Assembly: GCF_038738535.1 (NCBI RefSeq)
Contig: NZ_CP046128.1
Coordinates: forward strand, 1,302,001-1,366,000
Reading direction: 5' to 3'
DNA length: 64,000 nt
Source: Bacillus pumilus
GTDB lineage: Bacteria > Bacillota > Bacilli > Bacillales > Bacillaceae
Shown here piece by piece: positions 51,703 to 61,236 of the stretch; positions within the stretch are counted from its first letter, which is position 1; each line of letters starts with the position of its first letter. The position numbers and the translations under genes are program-made. The notes under the pieces are model-generated. The model was not told the DNA's origin, made no database searches, and saw only the letters and a list, made by a program, of their open reading frames with translations.

Positions 51703-51912
51703 TCATAGCTCCAATACTTTAAAATTTTCACTTTCTCGTTCATAGTCTAAAAAAGCACCGTCTACAGGCTGAATGAATTCAATGTTGTAGCTATGTTTTT
51801 TCAACTTATCGCGTACGTCTCTTTCAGAAACCGCTTCAACGTATAGTGAATCTGTGTGTTCTCTTACAGGTACCTCAGTAGTACTTGCCTGAAAAAATAC
51901 CTTATATATCAT
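51703..51912 (-). CDS. rpoY: RNA polymerase epsilon subunit RpoY
   Basis: A 69-residue protein beginning [20 protein letters not shown] and matching RpoY (YkzG). It binds core RNA polymerase of Firmicutes near the secondary channel side and resembles phage inhibitor Gp2 in fold. Its stop overlaps the first possible start of rnjA, so the two are translationally linked. TAAGGAGAGATTTGG precedes the ATG. Confidence 0.94.
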   Translation of the reverse strand: MIYKVFFQASTTEVPVREHTDSLYVEAVSERDVRDKLKKHSYNIEFIQPVDGAFLDYERESENFKVLEL

Positions 51913-51996
51913 CCAAATCTCTCCTTAAATACCGTATGTTACACTCGCTAATTCTATTATATTAAAAAAACGCGCATAAGAAAAGTCTCTGAGAAA

Positions 51997-52031
51997 AAAG
52001 GACCTTCGGCAAATGTGCGGAAGATCCTTTT
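51997..52031 (-). terminator. Terminator after the 23-residue peptide gene
   Basis: AAAAGGATCTTCCG pairs with CGAAGGTCCTTTT with two mismatches; a T run follows on the reverse strand. The stem begins at the stop codon of the peptide. Confidence 0.7.
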
Positions 52032-52101
52032 AAGCGATCGATTTTTTACGAAGCATGTCCTTCCATTGTCTTCTAATTTTCTTGCGCAGACGACGAAGCA
52101 T
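52030..52101 (-). CDS. Very small basic peptide (23 aa)
   Basis: The reverse strand from ATG 52101 (or GTG 52104) encodes 23 residues beginning MLRRLRKKIRRQWKDMLRKK. Eleven are Arg or Lys, and a helical wheel would place Leu, Ile and Trp on one face. AAAGGAGGCGACCT, a full-strength ribosome-binding site, precedes the start, and a terminator follows the stop at once. It stands between rpoY and ykrA with its own flanking signals. No family is known to me. It may bind RNA, ribosomes or membrane; this is open. Confidence 0.6.
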   Translation of the reverse strand: MLRRLRKKIRRQWKDMLRKKSIA

Positions 52102-52307
52102 CACAGGTCGCCTCCTTTCGGTTTGAAGTCAGATTAGACCATGTATTCCGTTCTCTCTTTATACTTGTATTATATGACGATTCCATTGAATGTTACATGG
52201 TTATATGTGGGAAATAGGCGTTTTCATAGGAAGTGGTTTCGAAAGAGGAAATCTTTCTGTATGATGAAAGGGAGTGGGTATACATAACAAGAGACAGGAG
52301 ACGGGAT

Positions 52308-53087
52308 ATGAATAAAAAAGTCATCTTCTTTGATATCGACGGTACTTTATATGATCATGATAAAAAAATACCTGAATCAACGAAGCGAGCGGTTCGCTTA
52401 TTAAAAGAAAAAGGCCATCATCTCTTTATTGCATCTGGGCGGTCGCCTTTTTTGATTCAGCCTATTTTAGAGGAATTAGGGCTTGACTCCTTTATTGCTT
52501 ATAACGGTCAGTATGTCATGTATGAGGGAGAGGTCATTTACGGCAATCCGCTGAAACTGGAGCTGATGGAGCAAATTTATGAAACGGCGGATCGTCATGA
52601 TCATCCGCTTGTTTTCATGGGGGAAAAAACGATGAAGGCTTCTGTGCCAAATCATCCGTTTATCCATGAGGGGATTGGGACTTTAAAAACAGAGCATCCT
52701 GAGCATGATTTGTCTTACTTTAAAGAAAACGAGATTTTTCAAATGCTGTTATTCTGTAAGGCTGAAGAGGAAGTCCAATACGAGGCGTTCCGCGAAGAAA
52801 TTGATCTTGTCAGATGGCACGAGCTGTCAACAGATGTCCTGCCAAAAGGCGGGTCGAAGGCTGAAGGCATTAAACGAGTCATCGAAAGGCTGCCTTATGA
52901 TCAAAAGGATACCGTTGCCTTTGGAGACGGTCTGAACGATCGAGAGATGATTTCATTTGCTGGAACTGGCGTTGCCATGGGTAATGCTGTGAATGAATTA
53001 AAAGATTTGGCTGATTTTGTGACAAAGCCAGTAGATGAAGACGGCATATTCCATGCAGTGACTCATCTAGGCCTCATTGAAGAGTAA
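52308..53087 (+). CDS. ykrA: HAD-family sugar-phosphatase YkrA (Cof type)
   Basis: A 259-residue Cof-type HAD hydrolase: motif I FFDIDGTLYDHD near residue 7, motif II SGRSP near 43, and motif IV VAFGDGLNDREMISFAG near 207. The cap domain sits between motifs II and III. Such enzymes remove phosphate from sugar phosphates or flavin nucleotides; the substrate is not known. ATG 52308 follows ACAGGAGACGGGAT. It converges on defB with a shared terminator. Confidence 0.9.
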   Translation: MNKKVIFFDIDGTLYDHDKKIPESTKRAVRLLKEKGHHLFIASGRSPFLIQPILEELGLDSFIAYNGQYVMYEGEVIYGNPLKLELMEQIYETADRHDHPLVFMGEKTMKASVPNHPFIHEGIGTLKTEHPEHDLSYFKENEIFQMLLFCKAEEEVQYEAFREEIDLVRWHELSTDVLPKGGSKAEGIKRVIERLPYDQKDTVAFGDGLNDREMISFAGTGVAMGNAVNELKDLADFVTKPVDEDGIFHAVTHLGLIEE

Positions 53088-53123
53088 AAAAAGAAGACCC
53101 TTAGGCTAATGGGTCTTCTTTTT
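53086..53123. terminator. Bidirectional terminator between ykrA and defB
   Basis: AAAAAGAAGACCC and GGGTCTTCTTTTT pair over thirteen bases around a ten-base loop. Confidence 0.9.
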
Positions 53124-53126
53124 ATT

Positions 53127-53684
53127 TTATGATCTGCCGATCGCAACAGAGTTGTCTGGCTCAGCGAAGGGCTGATCCTTTTGAATATGATCATAAAACA
53201 TAATGCCGTTTAAATGGTCGATTTCATGCTGAAAAACAATGGCCGGGAAACCTTTTAGGCGAATATCAATGTCTTCTCCTTCAAGCGTTGTGGCCTTCAC
53301 CCTGATCTTTTGATATCGAGGGACAAATCCAGGAATGGCTTCATCAACAGATAAGCAGCCTTCACCAGTTGCTAAATAAGCTCTTTTGACCGAGTGGCTG
53401 ACAATGCGCGGGTTGAAAAGGGCATAGCTGTATTCCTCTCCATCTTCGTCCTCACAGTGAACAGCGATCATCCGTTTACTGATATTAATTTGCGGAGCTG
53501 CTAGTCCAACGCCGGGTCTGAGTCCATACTTTTCAGCCATGTCAGCATCCTGACTATTTTTGACGAATTCAATCATGTCAGCTAATTGCTGTTTTTCCTC
53601 TTCTGTCGGCGGGAGCTCGACCGCTTCAGCTGTTTGTCTTAAGACGGGATGTCCGTCCCGTACGATATCTTCCATGGTAATCAC
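53127..53684 (-). CDS. defB: Peptide deformylase DefB
   Basis: A 185-residue peptide deformylase with the three family motifs: GVGLAAPQI near residue 60, EGCLSV with the metal-binding Cys near 113, and HEIDHLNG with two His and the catalytic Glu near 155. It removes the formyl group from new proteins. The length is that of the longer Gram-positive type II enzymes. The start is GTG, nine bases after AGGAG; the ATG three codons later has no closer site. Confidence 0.95.
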   Translation of the reverse strand: MITMEDIVRDGHPVLRQTAEAVELPPTEEEKQQLADMIEFVKNSQDADMAEKYGLRPGVGLAAPQINISKRMIAVHCEDEDGEEYSYALFNPRIVSHSVKRAYLATGEGCLSVDEAIPGFVPRYQKIRVKATTLEGEDIDIRLKGFPAIVFQHEIDHLNGIMFYDHIQKDQPFAEPDNSVAIGRS

Positions 53685-53750
53685 AAATCTTCACTCCTAT
53701 TTCCTTTGTATGTAAAGTATATAAAATGATACACAACATATGCAATGAAA

Positions 53751-53779
53751 TAAAGAAGACCGGTCCTATGAGACCGGTC
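53751..53779 (-). terminator. Terminator after the glycine-rich gene
   Basis: Two copies of the self-complementary GACCGGTC (53758-53765 and 53772-53779) pair around a six-base loop; TTCTTTATTT follows on the reverse strand. Confidence 0.75.
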
Positions 53780-53796
53780 AGAGGCTTAAACAGCCA

Positions 53797-54009
53797 TTAG
53801 CAGCAGCCGCCACCGCCGCCTAAGAATGCTGCGCCAACGATGATTAATAGGATGAAAAGGACAACGATTAAAGCGAATGTCCGTCCTCCGCCGTATCCGT
53901 AGCCACCGCCATAACTTGGGTAACAACAGCCACCGCCATATCCACCACCGTATCCATACCCGTGACCGCCGTATCCACCATACATACTTCCATGACTATA
54001 ATTAGACAT
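53797..54009 (-). CDS. Glycine/tyrosine-rich YjcZ-type sporulation protein
   Basis: A 70-residue protein: a Gly/Tyr/His-rich first half (repeats of GYGGG and a CC pair), then one membrane segment [18 protein letters not shown], the hallmark of the YjcZ sporulation family, and a GGGGGCC tail. ATG 54009 follows AAAGGAGGTCAAAAGT. A good SigK promoter match lies upstream, which fits late expression in the mother cell and a place in the spore coat or outer membrane. Function is unknown. Confidence 0.85.
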   Translation of the reverse strand: MSNYSHGSMYGGYGGHGYGYGGGYGGGCCYPSYGGGYGYGGGRTFALIVVLFILLIIVGAAFLGGGGGCC

Positions 54010-54068
54010 ACTTTTGACCTCCTTTGGAAATACACTCGGCCTCATAAGTGAAGGCGAAGCGTGTAATA

Positions 54069-54095
54069 TAAACTATGTATGAATGCACTATTTGT
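54069..54095 (-). promoter_or_regulatory. SigK-type promoter of the glycine-rich gene
   Basis: On the reverse strand AC (54095-54094), 16 bases, then CATAGTTTA (54077-54069), an exact CATANNNTA. The -10 ends 59 bases before the start codon. Confidence 0.65.
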
Positions 54096-54217
54096 ATAGT
54101 CATACGCCTATCACTTGAAAAAAATCTTCTCCGGCTCATCAGGATGACCTCTTTCCTTGTCACAAGCGCCTATAAAAATTATAGTGGTATGTGGAGATGT
54201 AAAGGGGGAACCTTGTG

Positions 54218-54886
54218 ATGAGACAGATGAGAAGAAGCATGAAAGCATGTGCTGCTTTAGCGGGGATATGTACCCTTTTGCTGGCGGGATGCGGAGGTCA
54301 AAGTCCATTTCATGACATGCAAGATGCGATGACGAAAATGAGCGAAAAAGAGGCATCCTTTGAAAAAGAGCAAGGTACACTGCAAAGCTATGAGAAAAAA
54401 GAGCAGCAGCTCTATACAAAAATGATTCAAACCACAAAAGATCATACAAAAACAGTGTCAAGCCTTTCTGATCAGGCGTTAGCATCTGCAGCGAAACGAA
54501 AAGAACATTTAAAAACAGAAAAAGACAGCATGGATGAATCGAAAAAAGAATTGAAAACGGTAAAGGAATCTGCCGGACGTATAAAAGATACGGATTTAAA
54601 AGAAAAAGCAGATGAAACGGTCAAATCGCTTGAGAAAAGATATGCGTCGTATGACCAGCTTTACAAGGAATATCAAAAGGCGCTGAAACAAGATCAGCAT
54701 TTGTATCAATCTTTAAAGAAGAAGGACTTAGGATATGAAGAGTTGAAATCCAAGCTGAAGACGGTGAACCGTTCTTATAGCAAAGTCAGAAAAGAAGGTA
54801 AGAAGTTCAATCAATATACAAAGCAATTGAATGAGCATAAACAGGCTTTGTCTAAAGCGGCAGATCAAGAATCCCAAAAGAGCTGA
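54218..54886 (+). CDS. ykyA: Lipoprotein YkyA
   Basis: About 222 residues: a lipoprotein signal (MRQMRRSMKACAALAGICTL, lipobox LLAGC with Cys near residue 25), then a highly charged Lys/Glu-rich coiled coil to the end. It is anchored on the outer face of the membrane; the role is unknown. ATG 54218 follows AAAGGGGGAACCTTGTG; the GTG just before it is in frame and possible. It sits upstream of the pdh operon as in B. subtilis. Confidence 0.88.
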   Translation: MRQMRRSMKACAALAGICTLLLAGCGGQSPFHDMQDAMTKMSEKEASFEKEQGTLQSYEKKEQQLYTKMIQTTKDHTKTVSSLSDQALASAAKRKEHLKTEKDSMDESKKELKTVKESAGRIKDTDLKEKADETVKSLEKRYASYDQLYKEYQKALKQDQHLYQSLKKKDLGYEELKSKLKTVNRSYSKVRKEGKKFNQYTKQLNEHKQALSKAADQESQKS

Positions 54887-54907
54887 AAAAACAGCTCTTT
54901 TTTTATT
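54879..54907 (+). terminator. Terminator after ykyA
   Basis: AAGAGCTG and CAGCTCTT pair around six A; seven T follow. The left arm includes the stop codon. Confidence 0.85.
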
Positions 54908-56412
<1,505 letters not shown>

Positions 56413-56415
56413 GCC

Positions 56416-57393
56416 ATGGCGCAAATGACAATGATTCAAGCGATCACTGATGCGTTACGCACAGAACTGAAAAATGACGAAAACGTTCTCGTTTTCGGAG
56501 AAGACGTTGGTAAAAACGGCGGCGTATTCCGTGCGACTGAAGGATTGCAAAAAGAGTTTGGTGAGGATCGTGTATTCGATACTCCACTTGCTGAATCTGG
56601 TATTGGCGGTCTTGCAATTGGCCTTGGACTACAAGAATTCCGCCCAGTAATGGAAATTCAATTCTTCGGATTCGTTTACGAAGTATTAGATTCTGTTTCT
56701 GGACAAATGGCTCGTATGCGTTACCGTTCTGGCGGACGCTGGCATTCTCCAGTGACAATCCGTTCTCCATTCGGTGGAGGGGTTCATACTCCTGAGCTTC
56801 ATGCTGACAGCTTAGAAGGTCTTATCGCACAACAGCCTGGTATCAAGGTTGTCATTCCTTCAACACCTTACGATGCAAAAGGACTATTAATTTCTGCAAT
56901 CCGCGACAACGATCCGGTTGTGTTCCTTGAGCATATGAAACTTTATCGCTCTTTCCGTCAGGAAGTTCCTGAAGAAGAGTACACAATTGAAATCGGTAAA
57001 GCTGACGTGAAACGTGAAGGTTCTGACCTTTCAATCATCACTTATGGTGCAATGGTTCACGAATCACTTAAAGCTGCTGAAGAACTTGAAAAAGAAGGCG
57101 TTTCTGCTGAAGTGATCGACCTTCGTACAGTAAGCCCGCTTGATATTGAAACAATCATCGCTTCTGTTGAAAAAACAGGTCGTGCGATCGTTGTTCAAGA
57201 AGCACAAAAACAAGCTGGTATTGCTGCAAACGTAGTAGCTGAAATCAATGACAGAGCAATCCTTAGCCTAGAAGCACCAGTACTTCGTGTAGCTGCACCT
57301 GATACTGTATTTGCTTTCTCTCAAGCTGAGAGCGTATGGCTTCCAAACCATAAAGACGTGCTTGAAACAGCTAAGAAAGTTCTTGAATTTTAA
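56416..57393 (+). CDS. pdhB: Pyruvate dehydrogenase E1 beta subunit
   Basis: A 325-residue E1 beta chain: [20 protein letters not shown] near residue 22, [17 protein letters not shown] near 56, and [18 protein letters not shown] near 118. The ATG lies four bases after pdhA and uses AGAAGGAGTCG at its end as ribosome-binding site. A hairpin between pdhB and pdhC may adjust subunit ratios. Confidence 0.97.
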   Translation: MAQMTMIQAITDALRTELKNDENVLVFGEDVGKNGGVFRATEGLQKEFGEDRVFDTPLAESGIGGLAIGLGLQEFRPVMEIQFFGFVYEVLDSVSGQMARMRYRSGGRWHSPVTIRSPFGGGVHTPELHADSLEGLIAQQPGIKVVIPSTPYDAKGLLISAIRDNDPVVFLEHMKLYRSFRQEVPEEEYTIEIGKADVKREGSDLSIITYGAMVHESLKAAEELEKEGVSAEVIDLRTVSPLDIETIIASVEKTGRAIVVQEAQKQAGIAANVVAEINDRAILSLEAPVLRVAAPDTVFAFSQAESVWLPNHKDVLETAKKVLEF

Positions 57394-57404
57394 TTAAATG
57401 ACAG

Positions 57405-57433
57405 AGGGGAAAAGAATTTATTTCTCTTCCCCT
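57405..57433 (+). terminator. Internal hairpin between pdhB and pdhC
   Basis: AGGGGAAAAGAA and TTCTCTTCCCCT form a twelve-base stem with one mismatch and loop TTTAT, then TTTATC. The weak T run suggests partial termination or an mRNA processing and stability element inside the operon. Confidence 0.6.
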
Positions 57434-57500
57434 TTATCAATTACATGACCGTGTAAATATACACAACAAGGATTCAACAAAATCTAGGAGGCGAAAAACA

Positions 57501-58841
57501 GTGGCATTTGAATTTAAACTTCCGGACATCGGAGAAGGTATCCACGAAGGTGAGATCGTTAAGTGGTTTGTAAAACCAAACGACGAAATCAATGAAGATG
57601 ACGTTTTAGCAGAGGTACAAAACGATAAAGCAGTTGTAGAAATTCCTTCACCTGTTAAAGGAAAAGTATTAGAATTAAAAGTTGAAGAGGGAACAGTTGC
57701 AACAGTAGGACAAACAATCATTACGTTTGATGCACCTGGTTACGAAAATCTTCAATTTAAAGGCAGCGAAGAAGAAGGCGAAGCAAAAACTGAAGCTCAA
57801 GTACAAGGTACTGCTGAAGCTGGTAACGAGCCAGAGAAGAAAGAAGTGGCACAAGAAGAAGCGGCAGCAGCAACTGGTGCAGGCGCACAAGAGCAAGTAG
57901 ATGCTGATCCAAACAAACGCGTCATCGCTATGCCATCTGTACGTAAATATGCTCGCGAAAAAGGCGTTGAAATTTACAAAGTTGCAGGTTCTGGTAAAAA
58001 CGGACGTGTGTTAAAAGAAGATATCGACAGCTTCGTTAATGGTGGTTCTGCAGCTCAAGCAGCAGCACCTCAAGCAGCTGAAAGTGCGAAAGAAGAAGCA
58101 GCTCCTAAAGCGGCAGCAGCTCCAGTTCTTGAAGGAGAATTCCCAGAAACTCGCGAGAAAATGAGCGGCATCCGCAAAGCGATCGCGAAAGCAATGGTGA
58201 ACTCTAAGCATACAGCTCCTCACGTAACATTAATGGATGAAGTTGATGTAACGAACCTTGTTGCACATCGTAAACAATTCAAACAAGTTGCAGCTGATCA
58301 AGGAATCAAGTTAACTTACTTGCCTTACGTTGTAAAAGCTCTAACTTCTGCTTTGAAAAAGTACCCAGTACTTAACACTTCTATCGATGATAAAACAGAT
58401 GAAGTTGTTCAAAAGCATTACTACAACATCGGAATTGCAGCTGACACTGAAAAAGGCCTGCTCGTTCCAGTTGTGAAAAATGCAGATCGCAAAGCGATTT
58501 TCGAAGTGTCTAACGAAATCAATGAGCTTGCAACAAAAGCACGTGATGGTAAATTGGCTCCAGCTGAAATGAAAGGTGCATCTTGCACAATCACAAACAT
58601 CGGTTCTGCTGGTGGACAATGGTTTACTCCAGTCATCAACCACCCAGAAGTAGCGATCCTTGGTATTGGCCGTATCGCTGAAAAAGCGGTTGTTCGTGAT
58701 GGCGAAATCGTTGCAGCTCCAGTCTTAGCTCTTTCCCTTAGCTTTGACCACCGTATGATCGACGGAGCTACTGCGCAAAATGCCCTTAACCACATCAAGC
58801 GTTTATTGAATGATCCACAATTAATTTTAATGGAGGCGTAA
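57501..58841 (+). CDS. pdhC: Dihydrolipoamide acetyltransferase (E2)
   Basis: A 446-residue E2: one lipoyl domain (Lys in [13 protein letters not shown] near residue 43), an Ala/Glu/Gln-rich linker (about 85-130), an E1/E3-binding domain ([19 protein letters not shown]), a second flexible linker, and the catalytic domain ending in the active-site [12 protein letters not shown]. It forms the 60-mer core and passes the acetyl group to CoA. The GTG start follows CTAGGAGGCGAAAAACA. Confidence 0.97.
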   Translation: MAFEFKLPDIGEGIHEGEIVKWFVKPNDEINEDDVLAEVQNDKAVVEIPSPVKGKVLELKVEEGTVATVGQTIITFDAPGYENLQFKGSEEEGEAKTEAQVQGTAEAGNEPEKKEVAQEEAAAATGAGAQEQVDADPNKRVIAMPSVRKYAREKGVEIYKVAGSGKNGRVLKEDIDSFVNGGSAAQAAAPQAAESAKEEAAPKAAAAPVLEGEFPETREKMSGIRKAIAKAMVNSKHTAPHVTLMDEVDVTNLVAHRKQFKQVAADQGIKLTYLPYVVKALTSALKKYPVLNTSIDDKTDEVVQKHYYNIGIAADTEKGLLVPVVKNADRKAIFEVSNEINELATKARDGKLAPAEMKGASCTITNIGSAGGQWFTPVINHPEVAILGIGRIAEKAVVRDGEIVAAPVLALSLSFDHRMIDGATAQNALNHIKRLLNDPQLILMEA

Positions 58842-58845
58842 TGTC

Positions 58846-60258
58846 ATGGTAGTAGGAGATTTCCCAATCGAAACAGATACTCTTGTCATCGGTGCAGGTC
58901 CTGGTGGATATGTAGCTGCTATTCGTGCTGCACAGCTTGGACAAAAAGTAACAATCGTTGAAAAAGGAACACTTGGCGGTGTATGTCTAAACGTTGGCTG
59001 TATTCCTTCAAAAGCATTAATCAATGCTGGCCATCGTTTCGAAAATGCTAAGCATTCTGAAGACATGGGTATCAAAGCTGAAAACGTAACAGTTGATTTC
59101 ACAAAAGTTCAAGAGTGGAAAGCTTCTGTTGTTAACAAATTAACAGGTGGAGTTCAAGGTCTTCTTAAAGGAAATAAAGTAGACATCGTTAAAGGTGAAG
59201 CTTATTTCGTAGACAGCAACTCTGTACGTGTAATGGATGAAAATTCAGCACAGACTTACACTTTCAAAAATGCAATTCTTGCAACTGGATCTCGTCCAAT
59301 TGAATTGCCTACTTTTAAATACACAGACCGCGTGATCAACTCAACTGGTGCTTTGGCGCTTAAAGAAGTACCTAAAAAGTTAGTTGTTATCGGTGGTGGA
59401 TATATCGGTACTGAGCTTGGAACTGCTTATGCAAACTTTGGAACAGAAGTTGTCATCCTTGAAGGTGGAGACGAAATCCTTCCAGGTTTCGAAAAGCAAA
59501 TGAGCTCATTGGTTAAACGTAACCTGAAGAAAAAAGGAAACGTTGAAATCCATACAAACGCTCTTGCAAAAGGCGTTGAAGAAAAATCTGATGGTGTCAC
59601 TGTTACTTTCGAAGTAAAAGGTGAAGAAAAAACAGTTGATGCTGATTACGTACTTGTTACAGTTGGTCGTCGTCCAAACACGGATGAGCTTGGTCTTGAG
59701 CAAGTTGGTGTTGAATTGACTGACCGTGGAGTTGTCAAAACAGACAAACAATGCCGTACAAGCGTATCTAACATCTATGCAATTGGTGACATCGTTGATG
59801 GACCACCACTTGCACACAAAGCTTCTTACGAAGGTAAAATTGCAGCTGAAGCAATCGCTGGAGAGCCAGCTGAAATTGATTACCTTGGTATTCCTGCTGT
59901 TGTATTCTCTGAGCCAGAACTTGCAACTGTTGGGTACACAGAAGCAGAAGCAAAAGAAGAAGGAATCGACATCGTTGCAGCGAAATTCCCATTCGCAGCG
60001 AACGGACGTGCACTTTCTCTTGATGCAACTGATGGCTTCATGAAAATGATCACTCGTAAAGAGGATGGTCTTGTTATCGGTGCACAAATCGCAGGTGTTG
60101 GCGCTTCTGATATGATTTCAGAGCTTAGCCTTGCAATCGAAGCTGGAGTGACTGCTGAAGATATCGCAATGACAATTCACGCTCATCCAACTTTAGGTGA
60201 AATTACAATGGAAACGGCTGAAGTAGCAATTGGAAGCCCAATTCATATCGTAAAATAA
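58846..60258 (+). CDS. pdhD: Dihydrolipoamide dehydrogenase (E3)
   Basis: A 470-residue flavoprotein: FAD-binding [15 protein letters not shown] near residue 14, redox disulphide in [15 protein letters not shown] near 47, NAD-binding [12 protein letters not shown] near 185, second FAD motif [16 protein letters not shown] near 313 and catalytic HAHPTLGE near 447. It reoxidises lipoamide in the pyruvate and related dehydrogenase complexes. The ATG lies four bases after pdhC. A strong terminator ends the operon. Confidence 0.97.
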   Translation: MVVGDFPIETDTLVIGAGPGGYVAAIRAAQLGQKVTIVEKGTLGGVCLNVGCIPSKALINAGHRFENAKHSEDMGIKAENVTVDFTKVQEWKASVVNKLTGGVQGLLKGNKVDIVKGEAYFVDSNSVRVMDENSAQTYTFKNAILATGSRPIELPTFKYTDRVINSTGALALKEVPKKLVVIGGGYIGTELGTAYANFGTEVVILEGGDEILPGFEKQMSSLVKRNLKKKGNVEIHTNALAKGVEEKSDGVTVTFEVKGEEKTVDADYVLVTVGRRPNTDELGLEQVGVELTDRGVVKTDKQCRTSVSNIYAIGDIVDGPPLAHKASYEGKIAAEAIAGEPAEIDYLGIPAVVFSEPELATVGYTEAEAKEEGIDIVAAKFPFAANGRALSLDATDGFMKMITRKEDGLVIGAQIAGVGASDMISELSLAIEAGVTAEDIAMTIHAHPTLGEITMETAEVAIGSPIHIVK

Positions 60259-60270
60259 TGAACCTATTAA

Positions 60271-60300
60271 AACCCTCTCCTTGATGGAGAGGGTTTTTTT
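60271..60300 (+). terminator. Terminator of the pdh operon
   Basis: AACCCTCTCC and GGAGAGGGTT form a ten-base stem with loop TTGAT and seven T. Confidence 0.93.
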
Positions 60301-60308
60301 GAGCGCTC

Positions 60309-60352
60309 CCATATGAAAAACCCCTCATGAGATGAGGGGCTTTTTCATATGG
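60309..60352. terminator. Long palindromic terminator between pdhD and slp
   Basis: CCATATGAAAAACCCCTCAT (60309-60328) pairs with ATGAGGGGCTTTTTCATATG and one more G (60332-60352) with a single mismatch around loop GAG. It serves the reverse-strand slp and gives pdhD a second stop. Confidence 0.85.
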
Positions 60353-60376
60353 ATATATAAGTGCAAGGTTAGGCCA

Positions 60377-60766
60377 TTAATTTGTATTCACGCGGTCTAA
60401 AGCGTGGCATAAGGGCGATAAAATATCCTCTTTGCTGCTGACATTTCCTTCAACCTTCACAATGACTTTTTCATTATTTACAAGTAAAATAGCCGGCAAT
60501 TCGTCTACTTCATTTTTCCAGCCTTTACGATCTTCTTTCACAATCATCTTTGACATTTCCTTCGGATATTCATTCTTTAAATCGAGGACTGCATCATAAT
60601 AAGGACTTTCTTTATCAAGATTTTCTGCATCTGTAAAAAAGAGAATTCTTGGTTTCTGAATATGACTGACTTGGTCGGTCTGATTCGGTATGATATACGC
60701 AAATGAGCATGAACTAAGTACAAAGAGCATGGGGAATATAATGAGAAGTGACCTCATAAAATTCAA
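60377..60766 (-). CDS. slp: Small peptidoglycan-associated-type lipoprotein Slp
   Basis: About 129 residues with a lipoprotein signal (MRSLLIIFPMLFVLSSCSF, lipobox LSSC) and a soluble domain with a thioredoxin-like look (KPRILFFTDAENL, ELPAILLVNNEKVIVKVEG) but no active-site CxxC. B. subtilis slp lies in the same place. The TTG at 60766 follows GAGGTG by seven bases; ATG 60757 is the alternative with no site. Function is unknown. Confidence 0.82.
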   Translation of the reverse strand: MNFMRSLLIIFPMLFVLSSCSFAYIIPNQTDQVSHIQKPRILFFTDAENLDKESPYYDAVLDLKNEYPKEMSKMIVKEDRKGWKNEVDELPAILLVNNEKVIVKVEGNVSSKEDILSPLCHALDRVNTN

Positions 60767-60967
60767 TCTATTCACCTCAAAATCCTTTGGGGTTGTCCCA
60801 ACATTTTTAGGAGCTGGTTACCTGTTAGTCACTCTAGTGTATCATGTCCTTTTTGACAATTTTCGATTGTTACTCAATTGTTACAGAATTGATATGAAGC
60901 AAAATACAATTGAAACGTTCCCTCAATATGATGAGAAAAAAGCACATAATCATAAAAAATATTTAAA

Positions 60968-61015
60968 TGTGTCATACAGTTAACCGTTGACAACTTAAAT
61001 GTGACATCATATTAT
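60968..61015 (+). promoter_or_regulatory. SR1 promoter with CcpN operators
   Basis: TTGACA (60987-60992) and TATTAT (61010-61015) are 17 bases apart. Upstream, TGTGTCATACA (60968-60978) matches the CcpN consensus TRTGHYATAYW at every position. TGTGACATCAT (61000-61010), overlapping the -10, is a partial second match. CcpN represses SR1 on glycolytic carbon sources in B. subtilis. Confidence 0.85.
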
Positions 61016-61021
61016 AGAGAT

Positions 61022-61236
61022 ATGAAATAGATTAAACGCTTTCAAATTATGAATGAAGAAAAGGGGAATGTACGTGGGTACAATTATTTGTCAAGATTGC
61101 AATGAAACCATTGATCAATTTGAAAATGAAAAAGTGACAACGCTATACGGAACGTGTGGTCACTGTCATTGCTGTGATGAAGCCTCTGAATAAATAAAAA
61201 AGCATGCAGCTCCATTTGGGGCTGCATGTTTCTTTT
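61022..61236 (+). ncRNA. sr1: Dual-function small RNA SR1
   Basis: About 215 nt from the predicted start to the T run of a terminator formed by CATGCAGCTCC and GGGGCTGCATG (61203-61228). In B. subtilis the 205-nt SR1 occupies the same slp-speA gap, pairs with ahrC mRNA (arginine-catabolism activator) and also encodes SR1P. The CcpN site, promoter, peptide frame and terminator are all present here. Ends are inferred from the promoter and hairpin. The terminator also serves speA on the other strand. Confidence 0.88.
61074..61193 (+). CDS. sr1P: SR1-encoded peptide SR1P (binds GapA)
   Basis: A GTG start seven bases after AAGGGG opens a 39-codon frame, VGTIICQDCNETIDQFENEK then VTTLYGTCGHCHCCDEASE. 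It has C-x2-C near residue 6 and a Cys/His cluster CGHCHCC near 28-34. B. subtilis SR1P is also 39 residues; it binds glyceraldehyde-3-phosphate dehydrogenase GapA and, through it, RNase J1, whose gene is 10 kb away. The MGTI start, the ENEK-TTLYG middle and the cysteines fit the family. The gene lies wholly within SR1. Confidence 0.9.
   Translation: MGTIICQDCNETIDQFENEKVTTLYGTCGHCHCCDEASE

Noticed and set aside
59506-60087. 193-codon reverse frame inside pdhD
   Set aside because: A shadow of the strongly codon-biased pdhD gene; composition (Cys, Phe and Asn rich) is typical of antisense frames and there is no start signal.
60690-60983. 97-codon forward frame upstream of SR1
   Set aside because: Antisense to slp for its first part, no ribosome-binding site, and it covers the CcpN site and slp promoter region.
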